This document shows, in pieces, positions 40,735-51,135 of a stretch of 64,000 bases of DNA. The stretch comes from Petasospora fabianii (Eukaryota; Ascomycota; Saccharomycetes; Phaffomycetales; Wickerhamomycetaceae): assembly GCA_022641835.1 (NCBI GenBank), contig CP048716.1:372001-436000 (forward strand), given 5' to 3'. The notes beneath the pieces were generated by a model, which worked only from the letters and a program-made list of their open reading frames with translations, did no database searches and was not told the DNA's origin. The translations under genes and the position numbers were made by a program. Position 1 is the first letter of the stretch. The number at the start of each line of letters is the position of its first letter.

Positions 40735-43700
40735 ATGACAAACATCCGGTTTGAAGAGTCAGCAATGACCTCCTCCACGGAGGCGACACCTCTTCTCCCC
40801 CCTCGTCGAAGACTATCGCACTTCCAACGACGTTCTTCCTTTCACAGCACAAGCACCTCACATGTCGTTGATTCGGAGAAGGAATCACCCAATAAATTGG
40901 GAACATTCGACGGTGTATTCATCCCTACCGCCCTGAATGTTCTCTCTATCCTCATGTTCCTCCGTTTTGGATTCATTATTGGCCAGATGGGTCTCATGGG
41001 GTCATTTCTTCTCCTATTCATGTCATACGCCATTGATCTTCTGACGACACTCAGTATCAGTGCCATCGCCACAAATGGAACAGTAAGAGGTGGTGGTGCA
41101 TACTACATGATTTCTAGATCTTTAGGTCCTGAGTTTGGTGGATCAATTGGGCTGGTGTTTTACATCGGTCAAGTGCTAAATTCAGGTATGAACGTTGTTG
41201 GTTTTATTGAACCATTGTTGATAAACCTTGGAGACGAAAATGGTGTCATGGCTCAAATTTTACCACAAGGATACTGGTGGGAGTTCTTATACTCGACTAT
41301 CTTGTTGTTCTTATGTATCTGCATTGCACTTGTGGGAAGTCAGTTGGTGTCAAAGGCCGGGTATCTTCTCTTCTTCTTGTTGCTCTTCTCAACAATCTCT
41401 GTTCCTCTTTCAGCATTGTTCGTCAAACCATTTAGTATTCCAGAGTTTGACCTGACTTATACAGGGCCCAGCTGGGAAACCTTAAAAGGCAACATGATGC
41501 CTCATTTCACCAAGGGAGCAGCAGGGTCTCTTTTGTCTACGAAGGAAACATTCAATGGTCTCTTCGGTATCTTCTTCCCTGCCACAGCCGGTATCTTTGC
41601 CGGTGCTAGCATGTCCGGTGATCTCAGTAAACCATCGAATTCCATTCCAAAGGGTACACTGTGGGGTCTTTTGCTTACATTTGTGTGCTACTCCTTGGTA
41701 ATCATATCACTATCTGCATCTGTTCCTCGTGAGCTTCTCCACAAGGATGTTCAAATCATCCAAACAGTCAGCATGTCCAGTACCATTATTCTGATAGGTG
41801 AGTTCTCTACCTCTCTATTCTCCGTCATCATGGGTATCGTTGGAGGTGCAAACGTTCTTCAAGCAATTGCTAAGGATGCCATCATTCCGGGATTAGGTCT
41901 CTTTAGCAAAGTTGATCCAGCAACGTCTAATCCGATCCCAGCTGTCCTCATCACTTGGCTTCTTACACAGATGTGTCTCTTTGCCAACATCAACCAGATT
42001 GCCACCTTTATCACCATGGCCTTCCTCATGACTTTCATCGTCACAAATCTTGCTTGTTTTCTTCTCAAGATTGCTGCTGCTCCAAATTTTAGACCATCTT
42101 TTAGATACTTTGACTGGTACACTGCTCTTATGGGTCTCATTGCCTGTGTGATTGCAATGTTCATCGTTGATGGTATCTCAGCAACCCTTGTCGTTATTTT
42201 CTTGACGGCACTCTTCCTCTTCATTCACTACGTCTGTCCTCCAAAGCCATGGGGTGATGTCTCTCAGAGTCTGATTTATCATCAGGTACGAAAGTATCTT
42301 CTGAGGCTACGTCAGGACAATGTGAAGTACTGGAGACCACAGATCCTTCTTCTGGTCGACTCTCCACGAAGCTCATGGAATCTGATCCATTTCTGTAATC
42401 ATCTCAAGAAGGGTGGATTGTACATTCTTGGTCATGTTATCGTCACAGAGAGCTTCCAGAATAACTTCCACGAGTTCAAAAGACAGGAGAATGCATGGAT
42501 CAAGCTTCGTGATATTAGTAAGATTAAGGCCTTTGTTCAGATTGGACTCGGTCCTACGTTGCCTTGGGGTGTTAGAAACGTCATATTGGGGTCTGGACTC
42601 GGTGGAATGAAACCAAACATTGTTGTGCTTGGGTTTTTCGACATGGAGAGGCATTACCCAAAGAGTCGCCCTGAGACTGTGAGACTTGCCAGTGCTCAAA
42701 CTGTTGATGTTGAGCAACTGCCTACTGATGAGTGCAGAAATGAGAAGAGAGTTAGTATTCAAAATTGGGTCTCCATCATTGAGGATATGTTGTTGATGAG
42801 AACGAATATTGCTGTTGCTAAGGGTTTTGAGAAACTACATGTCCCAACTGGTGAAGAGCCAAGGCCAGACAAAAAGAAGTTCATCGATTTATATCCAATC
42901 CAGATGTCCGCTGAAGTTGTTGACAAAAATGGTGAAAAGTCCGCAATGACTACAAACTTTGATACGTATACTCTGATCCTCCAGCTTGGTGCCATCTTGA
43001 GAACTGTCCCACAATGGAAACGGACACATCAGCTGAGAATTGTTGTGTTTGTCGAAGACCCTGAAGATATGGAAAACGAACGTGAGAGAGTCCAACAGCT
43101 TGTTGAGGTGCTGAGAATCAAGACTCAGATCGTTGTCGTATGTTTGAAAAGCTTCAAAACATATAACACCATTGTGAAGGGAAACACGGCCAATTTCCAG
43201 GAGGTTGACAAAATTTTGGAAGAGGATGACTGGTGGATTGAGCTCAAGGAGGCCCGCATGCAGAAGAGCCGTAACTCTTCTGCTATGAACGTTCCGACAA
43301 TCAGTATCAACACACCACACATTCTAGATGGTCTTGAAGAAAGAAAGTACAACATTTCCAAGTTACAAAAGATGGGGTTGTCTTTCAGTATGACCACAAA
43401 CAAGCTTTTCGACGATGGTTTCTTGAGACATGTCGAGAGTGATTCTGACAGTGATTACGAGAGCACATATAGTGGGTCTGACACGATGAGATCTCAGGAC
43501 TATAAGAATCCCCGGAACTCGAGACGTGCTCATATAGATGCTGGCTCGACCAGACCGTTGGATGAGTCCAGAATTTCCCTAGCATCAAGCACGTCTCGCC
43601 AGCTCAAAAAGGTGCCATCAAACTCCAGTACATTGACCACACCCAGCAAGACAAAGAAGAACACCAGACCTAACTTCTCTTCTGAAAAGATCCCAAGATC

Positions 43701-44115
43701 CAAGGTCATTGATGATGCAACTGGTGACCAGCCATCCATTATGCTTCTCCCTGATCAGTCAAAAAGAAACTCCAAGTCAAATAAGAAAAGTACACCAGCC
43801 AGTGTTGATGGCAGTGTCATCATCGAGGAAGAGAACGACCAGCAGTCGAGTGAGCAAGTTGAACTCAGTATCAACGAGCTCTCTTTCAACGATTTACCAG
43901 CAAAGGCACAGCACTTGATCCTCAATGACTTGATGAAAACCATCTCCAGTGATGCACATGTTATCTTCTCCACCCTCCCCGCTCCAGTTGTTGGTACACA
44001 CTATAGTGAGGATGATTGCAAGGAGTATATGGGAAATCTTCAGACCTGGTGTGACGGCCTCCCGCCAATCATGTTGATCAACTCCCAGTCAATGACAGTC
44101 ACCACTGCCCTGTAA
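40735..44115 (+). CDS. VHC1: Vacuolar cation-chloride cotransporter
   Basis: SLC12-family cotransporter; S. cerevisiae Vhc1 (1,120 residues) moves K+ and Cl- across the vacuolar membrane. Here 1,126 residues, with an alternative ATG at 40762. The N-tail has EATPLL, an acidic-dileucine motif of the kind used for AP-3 sorting to the vacuole. The transporter core spans about 60-505 with roughly 12 membrane helices. It begins [18 protein letters not shown], where TM1 carries the family's ion-site segment, and contains [19 protein letters not shown] and [19 protein letters not shown]. The long C-terminal cytosolic domain has [13 protein letters not shown] and [14 protein letters not shown], typical SLC12 segments, then a Ser-rich insert. 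The next gene, ABD1, is convergent with an 80-base spacer. Confidence 0.96.
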   Translation: MTNIRFEESAMTSSTEATPLLPPRRRLSHFQRRSSFHSTSTSHVVDSEKESPNKLGTFDGVFIPTALNVLSILMFLRFGFIIGQMGLMGSFLLLFMSYAIDLLTTLSISAIATNGTVRGGGAYYMISRSLGPEFGGSIGLVFYIGQVLNSGMNVVGFIEPLLINLGDENGVMAQILPQGYWWEFLYSTILLFLCICIALVGSQLVSKAGYLLFFLLLFSTISVPLSALFVKPFSIPEFDLTYTGPSWETLKGNMMPHFTKGAAGSLLSTKETFNGLFGIFFPATAGIFAGASMSGDLSKPSNSIPKGTLWGLLLTFVCYSLVIISLSASVPRELLHKDVQIIQTVSMSSTIILIGEFSTSLFSVIMGIVGGANVLQAIAKDAIIPGLGLFSKVDPATSNPIPAVLITWLLTQMCLFANINQIATFITMAFLMTFIVTNLACFLLKIAAAPNFRPSFRYFDWYTALMGLIACVIAMFIVDGISATLVVIFLTALFLFIHYVCPPKPWGDVSQSLIYHQVRKYLLRLRQDNVKYWRPQILLLVDSPRSSWNLIHFCNHLKKGGLYILGHVIVTESFQNNFHEFKRQENAWIKLRDISKIKAFVQIGLGPTLPWGVRNVILGSGLGGMKPNIVVLGFFDMERHYPKSRPETVRLASAQTVDVEQLPTDECRNEKRVSIQNWVSIIEDMLLMRTNIAVAKGFEKLHVPTGEEPRPDKKKFIDLYPIQMSAEVVDKNGEKSAMTTNFDTYTLILQLGAILRTVPQWKRTHQLRIVVFVEDPEDMENERERVQQLVEVLRIKTQIVVVCLKSFKTYNTIVKGNTANFQEVDKILEEDDWWIELKEARMQKSRNSSAMNVPTISINTPHILDGLEERKYNISKLQKMGLSFSMTTNKLFDDGFLRHVESDSDSDYESTYSGSDTMRSQDYKNPRNSRRAHIDAGSTRPLDESRISLASSTSRQLKKVPSNSSTLTTPSKTKKNTRPNFSSEKIPRSKVIDDATGDQPSIMLLPDQSKRNSKSNKKSTPASVDGSVIIEEENDQQSSEQVELSINELSFNDLPAKAQHLILNDLMKTISSDAHVIFSTLPAPVVGTHYSEDDCKEYMGNLQTWCDGLPPIMLINSQSMTVTTAL

Positions 44116-44195
44116 TATCCTGCTTTTGTTCATGAGCCTACGAAAATTGATGAAGTTCCAATAGATACACGTTCCATTTTGACCATCACTGATGG

Positions 44196-45722
44196 TCATC
44201 CAGCCTTAATAAAAGCGAAAGCCACGTAGAATTGAGCTGCAGCCTCCGCCTCGTCCCTCTCTACACCAACAGATCCATCAGATCTTTTGATACCATCAAG
44301 CACGTTTGGAGAGAGTCTCTTGTACCACGCTGGGATCTGTTCTCTAAAGTACTCTGCAAAACTCTTTTTGAACTTCAGTCTGAGACCAAACTCATCAGCA
44401 AGAGCTCTCAAGTCTTCAAATTGAATGACATACTCTGGGACGTTGTCAATGGCATCCTTGAGGTAGTAGTTGTAGACGTTACCATAAGGATTTTCAAACT
44501 CGCCTGACTTTGGTGGGGTATCCTCAAATGTGACGCTGTAAATCGAGTTACCAAAGGATTTGGAGCCCGGTGGGAGATGTCTGATCTTGGAAGCAATGAA
44601 TTCAGAGTTTGGAATGGTACCAATAAACTGACCACCAGGTTTCAGCGATCTAGCAACGTTTTCAATGGTCATACGTGCCTTGGCCTCAGACTCAAATGCG
44701 TAATGAAGACAGAACTGCATAGTAACAACGTCCAGTGGGAAACGGGAAAACACTTCTGGGAAATCTCGAAGAACGACTGGCAATGGTAAACCAAATGCGT
44801 CACCAGTAACGAAAGTCACTTCGTATGGTGCTCTGTTGTTGTGATAACGTCTCATAGCTTCGACAATGGATGCGTTGGAGATATCGACACCGATGTACTG
44901 AGAGATCCTAGCAGTCTCCCATTTTCTGAGGTCACCACCTTTACCACAGCCAAGATCCAGAACACGAGCGCCTGGCCCTGACACTGCACCATTGATCAGC
45001 ATGTTCTTGATGACATTATTGAAATTTCTGAGCTTGATAATTGGGGACAAATTTCTCTTTTGACCCTTAGCGATAAATGTTCTCTCATTGTAGTGATTTC
45101 TGACAACATTGTCAAGATTTTGTCTTTTCATTCTGATTTCTTCTTCGATTCTTCTCTCATCGCCCTCATCACGCTCTCTTTCCTGACGAGCAATACGGGA
45201 CTGGTACTCTATGTCACCACGTCTTGATGGTCTTTTGAATTTGCTTGGTGGCTCATATGTGTCACGACCACGACTGCGAGAATACGCTGACGATGCAGAT
45301 GATCCATTAGGAATATAGCTGTCTGTAGAGCTTCGCTGGTCATCCAGCGGTGTCCCTGATCTTGAGTTGCCATCGTCGTTTCTGGATCTTCTGGAGAACC
45401 CAAACCCGCTTGATTTTGGCTTTGGAGATGGTGCGCTATTTTCGGACTCAGCTGTGGTGATCGTTCTCTTCTTTATCTTGAAGCCCCCAAGCAGTGGATT
45501 CTTGGGTTCTGAATATGGTTTAGCAGGCGTATTCGAAGCTGGTTTGGCATCGCCGGCGCCATCAAACTTGTCATCGGAGATGGTCTTCGGTTCCACGGCG
45601 GATTCAACTTTTACGGCTTCATTCACCTCTGTGTGCTCCTCGACCACTTTCACAGTGGTCTCTGGTACCTTATCAGGAATTGGCGACACACTTTCAGATT
45701 CGGTGTCACTCATTGTTGTCAT
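44196..45722 (-). CDS. ABD1: mRNA cap guanine-N7 methyltransferase
   Basis: Nuclear enzyme that methylates the guanosine cap of mRNA using S-adenosylmethionine. The frame can start at 45770, but MTTMSDTESESVSPIPDK at 45722 (or 45713) is the more likely start, giving 508 residues; S. cerevisiae Abd1 has 436, and the extra length is in the disordered, Ser/charged N-terminus. The catalytic part contains ARVLDLGCGKGGDLRKWE (SAM motif I), IGVDISNASIVEAMRRY, and DVVTMQFCLHYAFESEAKA. LKPGGQFIGTIPNSE and YYLKDAIDNVPEYVI follow. Divergent from PRP5 with about 195 bases between start codons, as in S. cerevisiae (YBR236C/YBR237W). Confidence 0.97.
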   Translation of the reverse strand: MTTMSDTESESVSPIPDKVPETTVKVVEEHTEVNEAVKVESAVEPKTISDDKFDGAGDAKPASNTPAKPYSEPKNPLLGGFKIKKRTITTAESENSAPSPKPKSSGFGFSRRSRNDDGNSRSGTPLDDQRSSTDSYIPNGSSASSAYSRSRGRDTYEPPSKFKRPSRRGDIEYQSRIARQERERDEGDERRIEEEIRMKRQNLDNVVRNHYNERTFIAKGQKRNLSPIIKLRNFNNVIKNMLINGAVSGPGARVLDLGCGKGGDLRKWETARISQYIGVDISNASIVEAMRRYHNNRAPYEVTFVTGDAFGLPLPVVLRDFPEVFSRFPLDVVTMQFCLHYAFESEAKARMTIENVARSLKPGGQFIGTIPNSEFIASKIRHLPPGSKSFGNSIYSVTFEDTPPKSGEFENPYGNVYNYYLKDAIDNVPEYVIQFEDLRALADEFGLRLKFKKSFAEYFREQIPAWYKRLSPNVLDGIKRSDGSVGVERDEAEAAAQFYVAFAFIKAG

Positions 45723-45917
45723 TATGGAGCTCTTCTGGAGACAACTGGCAGTGCCAGGGTAAAAGTTCAAGTCAGCGCTTCGATTTATCTCGCGATAAAC
45801 CCAGACACCACTTCCTAAAGCAAAACAATATATAGAGCATCATCACTACTGGATCTATAGACCGTTAGTCCACAGATTTTTCTTATTGATAAAAGTACAC
45901 TTAAGGCACTGTACACG

Positions 45918-48410
45918 ATGTCCTTTGCTGGTGAGGACTCCACTGGATCAAGGCATGTCCAACCTCCGACACAATCAAGCGTGTCAACTACTAACACATC
46001 GCCTCCCCAGGCTGACGTGAACACCGGTGAAGCCGTCGATGCAAAGAAGCTCGAGAAGTTGAAGAAGCTTGAGGCATGGAAGAAGAAACAGGCCGAGCGG
46101 AAGAAGCAGAAGGAACTCGAAGCGAAGCAAGAAAAGTCAAAGACACCCACGCCGGTGGCTCCAAAGCCGACGATACTGCCAAAGACAACGACTACAACAA
46201 AGCAGAAGTTTGGGTTCAAAAAGCCTGTAGTGAAGAATGTCAATGTCTTTGGTTCGATTCTTGATGAAGACCAGACAAAGGTAGTTAAGAGGCAAAAATT
46301 CATCCCTACTGCCGATATCGGAGCTGAAGATGACCAACCTATGGCAGATGCCCCTGGTGATGAGGAGGATCCCTTGGAAGCTTACATGAAGCAGCTCGAA
46401 GGTGAAGACTTAGAAGACATCAAGCCGACGGAAGCCGATGGACCATCTCTTATTGAAGAAGCTGATGCACCTCCAGATGATAATGATGATGACGATGCGG
46501 ACAACATTGATGAGAATACAGAAGCCACGCAACTTCTCAAGAGACTACGAAGCAAAAAATCCAAGGATATTCAAGCACCAAAGTACAACGTCAAAGAGCT
46601 TGAACCGTTTCCAAAGAACTTCCTTGTCGAGAGAGATGATATCGATGCTGATGAGGTTCTCAACTTCCGTGTCCTTAACGACATCTTCATCAACAATAAG
46701 AAAATCAATCCTATTTTCAACTTTTACCACTTTGGTCTGGATGCCACTACTCTTAATATCCTTATAAATGAGCTTAGGTTCGTTTCCCCAACACCTATCC
46801 AGTCACAAACCATTCCGGCCATTATGAGCGGAAAGGACGTTATTGGTGTTGGTAAAACTGGTTCTGGAAAGACAATGTGTTACTTACTCAGTATGCTCAA
46901 ACACATTATGCAGCAAAGACCTCTGTCTGACAATGAAACCGGTCCTATGGGGCTCATTTTGTCACCAACGAGAGAATTGGCCATTCAGATCCATGAAGCA
47001 TGTCAGATGTTCATGAAGCCGAGTGGATTGAGAAGCATCTGCTGCACTGGTGGTTCAGAGTTAAAGAACCAGATCAGTGATATCAAGAGAGGTGTCCATC
47101 TCATCATTGCCACCCCGGGAAGATTCATTGATTTACTCACGCTCAACAATGGAAGACTGCTGAAGACCGACCGTATCACGTTCGTTACACTTGATGAAGC
47201 TGACAGACTATTTGATTTGGGCTTCGAGCCGCAGGTGAATCAGATCATGAAGACCATCCGTCCTGATAAACAGTGTGTCCTATTTTCCGCTACTTTCCCG
47301 CCAAAACTCCATGCATTTGCTGTGAAGATCCTTCGCAAGCCAACAATTATTTCGGTTGGTAACAAGCAAGACGTGAACGAGAACATCACTCAACAGGCTA
47401 AGATCTTCACCACAGAAGATGAAAAGTTCAACCACCTTCTTCATCTACTGGGAAAGCAAACTACCCAGAAGACAATCATCTTTTGTGATTCCCAGCTTCA
47501 AGTCAACTTCATGAACCGTCGTCTTCTTTCCAAGGGATACGAACCAGTTTGTATCCATGCCGGTCTTCCCTCACATGAACGTACAGCAAACCTTCAATTG
47601 TTCAAGAAGTCTACTACGTCCAACATTCTCGTATGCACCGAGGTCCTTTCGCGTGGTCTCGATGTCCCAGAGGTCAGTTTGGTCATCCTATACAATGCTG
47701 CAAAGACATTTGCCCAATATGTCCACACCACGGGAAGAACAGCAAGAGGAAACACAAAGGGGACCGCCATCACTCTGCTTGATCAAAATGAGGACGCTCA
47801 GGCATACATTTTGTATAAATTTATGCCTGAAGAACATATCCCAGAAGATGTCAAGGCGTTAGCGTTGGTGTTTGAGAAAGATTTGAAAAGTGGTAAGAGA
47901 AAGATGGTTACTGGTTTCGGTGGTAAAGGATTGGATAATCTGGACAAGCTGCGTGATGAACATGAGAAAAATGAGAGAAAGCAGTACAATGAGGGTGATG
48001 AGGAGAAGAAGAACGGTGGTGATAGTGATGAAGAGGATGACGATAACGAGGCTGAACTAAAGGGTCCAAACTTGGAGATTGAGTATAATGTGAAGAAGGA
48101 TACTGTGGATGGTGGTGTATTCAACGCCAAGATCAATATGAATGACTTACCACAAGATGTGAGATGGGTCGCTACGAATAACGTTGTGATGGCTAAGGTG
48201 ATTGAACAAACTTCGGTGGCTTGTACATTTAGAGGTAGGTTCTATCCAGAAGGTCAGGAGCCAAAGGAGGGCGATGAACCAAAGTTGTATCTCCTTGTTG
48301 AGGCTGACAAAGAACAGCAGGTTCATGAGGCCATCGAGATCTTCAAATCTTTGGTTATCCAAGGTTTGAAGAAGGCTACACAAGATAGATCTGGTAAATT
48401 TAGCATGTGA
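45918..48410 (+). CDS. PRP5: DEAD-box RNA helicase Prp5 (branch-site recognition)
   Basis: RNA-dependent ATPase that helps U2 snRNP bind the intron branch site and proofreads that pairing. 830 residues (S. cerevisiae 849). The N-terminus is Lys/Glu-rich. The Prp5-specific DPLD element, which contacts U2 SF3b, appears as EDPLEAYMKQL near residue 150, with Glu in place of the last Asp. Helicase motifs: PTPIQSQTIPAI (Q motif), GVGKTGSGKT near 312 (Walker A), PTRELAIQ, GGSELKNQI, TPGRFIDLL, DEADRLFDLGFEPQ near 425, SATFPP near 455, and HTTGRTARGNTKG near 602. A charged linker and a C-terminal domain follow. The TACTAAC branch sites elsewhere in the window are its expected substrates. Confidence 0.97.
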   Translation: MSFAGEDSTGSRHVQPPTQSSVSTTNTSPPQADVNTGEAVDAKKLEKLKKLEAWKKKQAERKKQKELEAKQEKSKTPTPVAPKPTILPKTTTTTKQKFGFKKPVVKNVNVFGSILDEDQTKVVKRQKFIPTADIGAEDDQPMADAPGDEEDPLEAYMKQLEGEDLEDIKPTEADGPSLIEEADAPPDDNDDDDADNIDENTEATQLLKRLRSKKSKDIQAPKYNVKELEPFPKNFLVERDDIDADEVLNFRVLNDIFINNKKINPIFNFYHFGLDATTLNILINELRFVSPTPIQSQTIPAIMSGKDVIGVGKTGSGKTMCYLLSMLKHIMQQRPLSDNETGPMGLILSPTRELAIQIHEACQMFMKPSGLRSICCTGGSELKNQISDIKRGVHLIIATPGRFIDLLTLNNGRLLKTDRITFVTLDEADRLFDLGFEPQVNQIMKTIRPDKQCVLFSATFPPKLHAFAVKILRKPTIISVGNKQDVNENITQQAKIFTTEDEKFNHLLHLLGKQTTQKTIIFCDSQLQVNFMNRRLLSKGYEPVCIHAGLPSHERTANLQLFKKSTTSNILVCTEVLSRGLDVPEVSLVILYNAAKTFAQYVHTTGRTARGNTKGTAITLLDQNEDAQAYILYKFMPEEHIPEDVKALALVFEKDLKSGKRKMVTGFGGKGLDNLDKLRDEHEKNERKQYNEGDEEKKNGGDSDEEDDDNEAELKGPNLEIEYNVKKDTVDGGVFNAKINMNDLPQDVRWVATNNVVMAKVIEQTSVACTFRGRFYPEGQEPKEGDEPKLYLLVEADKEQQVHEAIEIFKSLVIQGLKKATQDRSGKFSM

Positions 48411-48481
48411 ATATAAAACACTAATGACTTTTCATAATTCGTTTCTCTTGTGCCTACGTAGTAGCACATTTCACTTCACCG

Positions 48482-48823
48482 TTAATCATAGAGCAGCTCG
48501 TCGCCGTTCTTCTTCTCATTGTACTTCTCTTCACTTTCAGCGATCCTCGTCTTCTTGATACCCTGCGCCCTCTCCTGCTCCAGCTTTCTCCCCAAAGCGC
48601 CTTGAGTTGAACTATTCTTCCGTGCTCTCTCCTCCGCTGCTCGTCTTGCTGCCTCACGTGGGTCTTCAGTGTTGGTTTCAACGTTGTTACCGCCCAACGT
48701 GTAAGCTGTGCTCTTGCTTACCTTCGGTTTGTTGTTCTTTGGTGCTTTGTTGTTCTGTGGCTTCTCTGTACGTGACACCACGGGCTGTAATGGCTCCTTT
48801 GGCGTACTAGTACAGTTACCCAT
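48482..48823 (-). CDS. Small charged protein with probable N-myristoylation signal
   Basis: The ATG at 48823 gives MGNCTSTPKEPLQPVVSRTE, a strong myristoylation (Gly2) and possible palmitoylation (Cys4) sequence. The frame extends 13 codons upstream to 48862, but that start would hide the signal. 113 residues. After a basic low-complexity part comes AYTLGGNNVET, then a charged helix (EDPREAARRAAEERARKN) and GALGRKLEQERAQGI. The Arg/Ala helix resembles the VCP/Cdc48-interacting motif of small VCP-interacting proteins, and similar small proteins with AYTLGG and PREAA words exist in other fungi as I recall. The function is inferred only: a membrane-tethered Cdc48 cofactor is one possibility. It is convergent with PRP5, 70 bases away. 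Confidence 0.75.
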   Translation of the reverse strand: MGNCTSTPKEPLQPVVSRTEKPQNNKAPKNNKPKVSKSTAYTLGGNNVETNTEDPREAARRAAEERARKNSSTQGALGRKLEQERAQGIKKTRIAESEEKYNEKKNGDELLYD

Positions 48824-49632
48824 GTTCCTTGTTTTTGATCTCTGCGCTCTTGAGCGTGGCAAGATAGTGACCGATATGGTGGCTGCGACTGTTGGCAGTT
48901 GGAGGTTGAGAAGTGAGATCTTTCAAGTGCAGAATATTTACGTCTGTTATCAATGTCCTGACCTGCGATGTCTTGGCCGATCGCGCCGGTGGTGCTTGTG
49001 CAGGAAGTGCTATATCAAGCACTAAATATATTATTTCTACATCAACGAGTGATCAACAGAGATCGGTGGAATCATTAGACATTCATTCTTCACGTCCATG
49101 TTATCCAGAGAATAAAATACAGTCTCCAGCAAACAAAGGAACAACAGAGAGGGTAAATTACCTTAATGCCTTGGCCGAAACATAGCAAAACAATCAAGCG
49201 AAGCCTTACAACACAACAAAGGCTCGTGGCACACTATGTCCCAGAATTAAATGAAACAAAGCAAAGAAAAGAAAGTCTGAATACCACCAATCCCACAAAT
49301 AGGGCCAGTAGGAATACGAGACAAAAAAAAGTTCAAAAAAAAAGAAAAAAATCAAAAAATGGTGGATCAGACGTCCACAGTCCAAGAGGCTCATCATCCA
49401 CAGAGCAAAAAAAAAAACGACAATAGTATCAATCATATAACATTAGGACCTCACCACCAGGGATAGTATCCTAGGTAGGAGGATATGGAAATCAAGAGAT
49501 GTTAAACCGGTAACATTCTTCGGAGCAAAGAAGCTCATCGTAAATGGAGGAAGACGTACCAGTGATGCAGTGGGTATTTCGGACTCTCAAGTGACCGAAG
49601 CTTTTTGTATATATCAGAGTGTGTCAATGTTC
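48824..49632. other. Intergenic between the small myristoylated-protein gene and SRO9
   Basis: About 810 bases between two minus-strand genes: promoter of the small gene and a long SRO9 3' flank with A-rich runs (49320-49420). Small frames on both strands look random. Confidence 0.45.
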
Positions 49633-51135
49633 TCACACCTTGTTCTCATCAGCATTGTTCTCCTCCTCAGAATCTTCATCCTCAACCTTACCAGCAGCAT
49701 CACGTTGATCGTATGGCAAGACCCAGTTAGACCAGTTATTACTAACCCTGACCTTTTCGTTCTTGACCTCGAGATTTGGAGAGAGGTTCAAAGCGGTCTT
49801 CATCATCTCAATGTCACCTCCAGTCAAACGTTTCAGTCTGTTGAACTCGATCAACTTCTTCAAAGACACGAAACCGTTGGAGTTCATTTGTCTTCTTAAG
49901 TAGAAGTCCTTGACCAAGTTCTCACCAGAGAAATAGTAGTTCAATTGTTGAACAACCAACGTCATTGGATCCTGTTCGACATTGTATGGATTGTAGATTA
50001 CTGGTTGAGTGAATGGTGGGATACCAGAAACTGGAGGACTCAAAGAGGCAAACTCACCCTTGGATGGAGACTGCGAATTGGAACGGGAACCTGGTGCGCT
50101 CTGGAAGTTATTGAACCCAACCGGGAATCCATATTGGCCTGGCGCCTGCATTATTGGCATATATGGATAGTTGTAGTTGACAAGGTAGGGAACATTACCA
50201 TAAGGCGCACCGGAAATGGAGTGTCTCATACCATTATTGTACTTGTTGTTATTGTTGTATCTGCGACCACCTCTATTGCCACTATTGTTGTTATTGTGGA
50301 AACCATTGTTGGATGTGAAAGGTTCAGAATTTCTGTGTTGTGGGAATTGGTGTTTCTGAGAATGTGATGTTTGGGATGATTTCTTAGGATTCTGTGGCGT
50401 CTGTTCACCAGAAACGGCCGATCCTGGAGATGTCTCTATGGATGGAATAGCAGGTAGAGAAGCGGTCTCAGAAACAGACTTGGCCTCTTCGGATAGAGTG
50501 GCAGATTGTTGTGAATCCACCGCCTTTGATGCTGTGGTCTGAGGCTCGGTCGTGGCAGGAACAGCTATCGGAGACTTTATCGTACCGTCCGCAATCTTGT
50601 TCTCCTTGTTGTCCTTGACCTTCTTGTTAGCACTATCTGCACCAGCTTCGTCTATGGTTGATTTCTTGTTTTGCCTCTTAGCTTGACTGCTGTCCTTTTT
50701 CTGGCCATTTTGATTGCCCTTGTTGGCCTGGCCATCCTTCTTCTGCTTGCTGCCATTGGCATTTCCGCCATTGTTGTTTTGTTTTTTCTTGTTGTTTCCA
50801 TTATTTTGTTTCTTCTTCTGCTGCTGATTGTTTCCTGACTTCTCTGACGCCAGTGTGATGTTGGCTTCGAAGGGTAACCACTTCTCCTTACCGGTAGACT
50901 TGACCTTCGGCTGAGCAACCTTAGGCTTCTCCTTGGCAGTCTCTACAGATGTGGTCTTGGAAGCACTTTTAGACAACGCAATGTCTGCAGATGGCCACTC
51001 TTCGGACTTTGCAGGAGGTTCAGCCGCCTGTGAATTTGAAGCTTCAGTCTTCTTACCCCAGGCGCTCACGACTGGTGCAGCAGCTGGAACCAATTTGGAA
51101 GTAGATGCTGGGGAGGAGGAAGTAGATTCGGACAT
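49633..51135 (-). CDS. SRO9: Sro9/Slf1-type La-motif RNA-binding protein
   Basis: Cytoplasmic La-related protein (LARP1/4 kin) that binds mRNA and polysomes. 500 residues. The N-terminal 370 are low-complexity: Ala/Ser/Thr/Lys-rich (VSAWGKKTEA, a short element also seen in Sro9), a Lys/Gln/Asn tract (QQQKKKQNNGNNKKKQNNNG), and an Asn/Gly/Arg stretch. The La motif at about 390-460 contains PMTLVVQQLNYYFSGENLVK, DFYLRRQMNSNGFVSLKKLI and FNRLKRLTGG. The tail is acidic. There is no second RRM, as expected for Sro9. Transcribed divergently from SLD3 across about 1.1 kb. Confidence 0.93.
   Translation of the reverse strand: MSESTSSSPASTSKLVPAAAPVVSAWGKKTEASNSQAAEPPAKSEEWPSADIALSKSASKTTSVETAKEKPKVAQPKVKSTGKEKWLPFEANITLASEKSGNNQQQKKKQNNGNNKKKQNNNGGNANGSKQKKDGQANKGNQNGQKKDSSQAKRQNKKSTIDEAGADSANKKVKDNKENKIADGTIKSPIAVPATTEPQTTASKAVDSQQSATLSEEAKSVSETASLPAIPSIETSPGSAVSGEQTPQNPKKSSQTSHSQKHQFPQHRNSEPFTSNNGFHNNNNSGNRGGRRYNNNNKYNNGMRHSISGAPYGNVPYLVNYNYPYMPIMQAPGQYGFPVGFNNFQSAPGSRSNSQSPSKGEFASLSPPVSGIPPFTQPVIYNPYNVEQDPMTLVVQQLNYYFSGENLVKDFYLRRQMNSNGFVSLKKLIEFNRLKRLTGGDIEMMKTALNLSPNLEVKNEKVRVSNNWSNWVLPYDQRDAAGKVEDEDSEEENNADENKV

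Noticed and set aside
49166-49426. Lys/Arg-rich 86-codon plus-strand frame
   Set aside because: It arises from A-rich 3' flanking sequence of SRO9 and has no family features.
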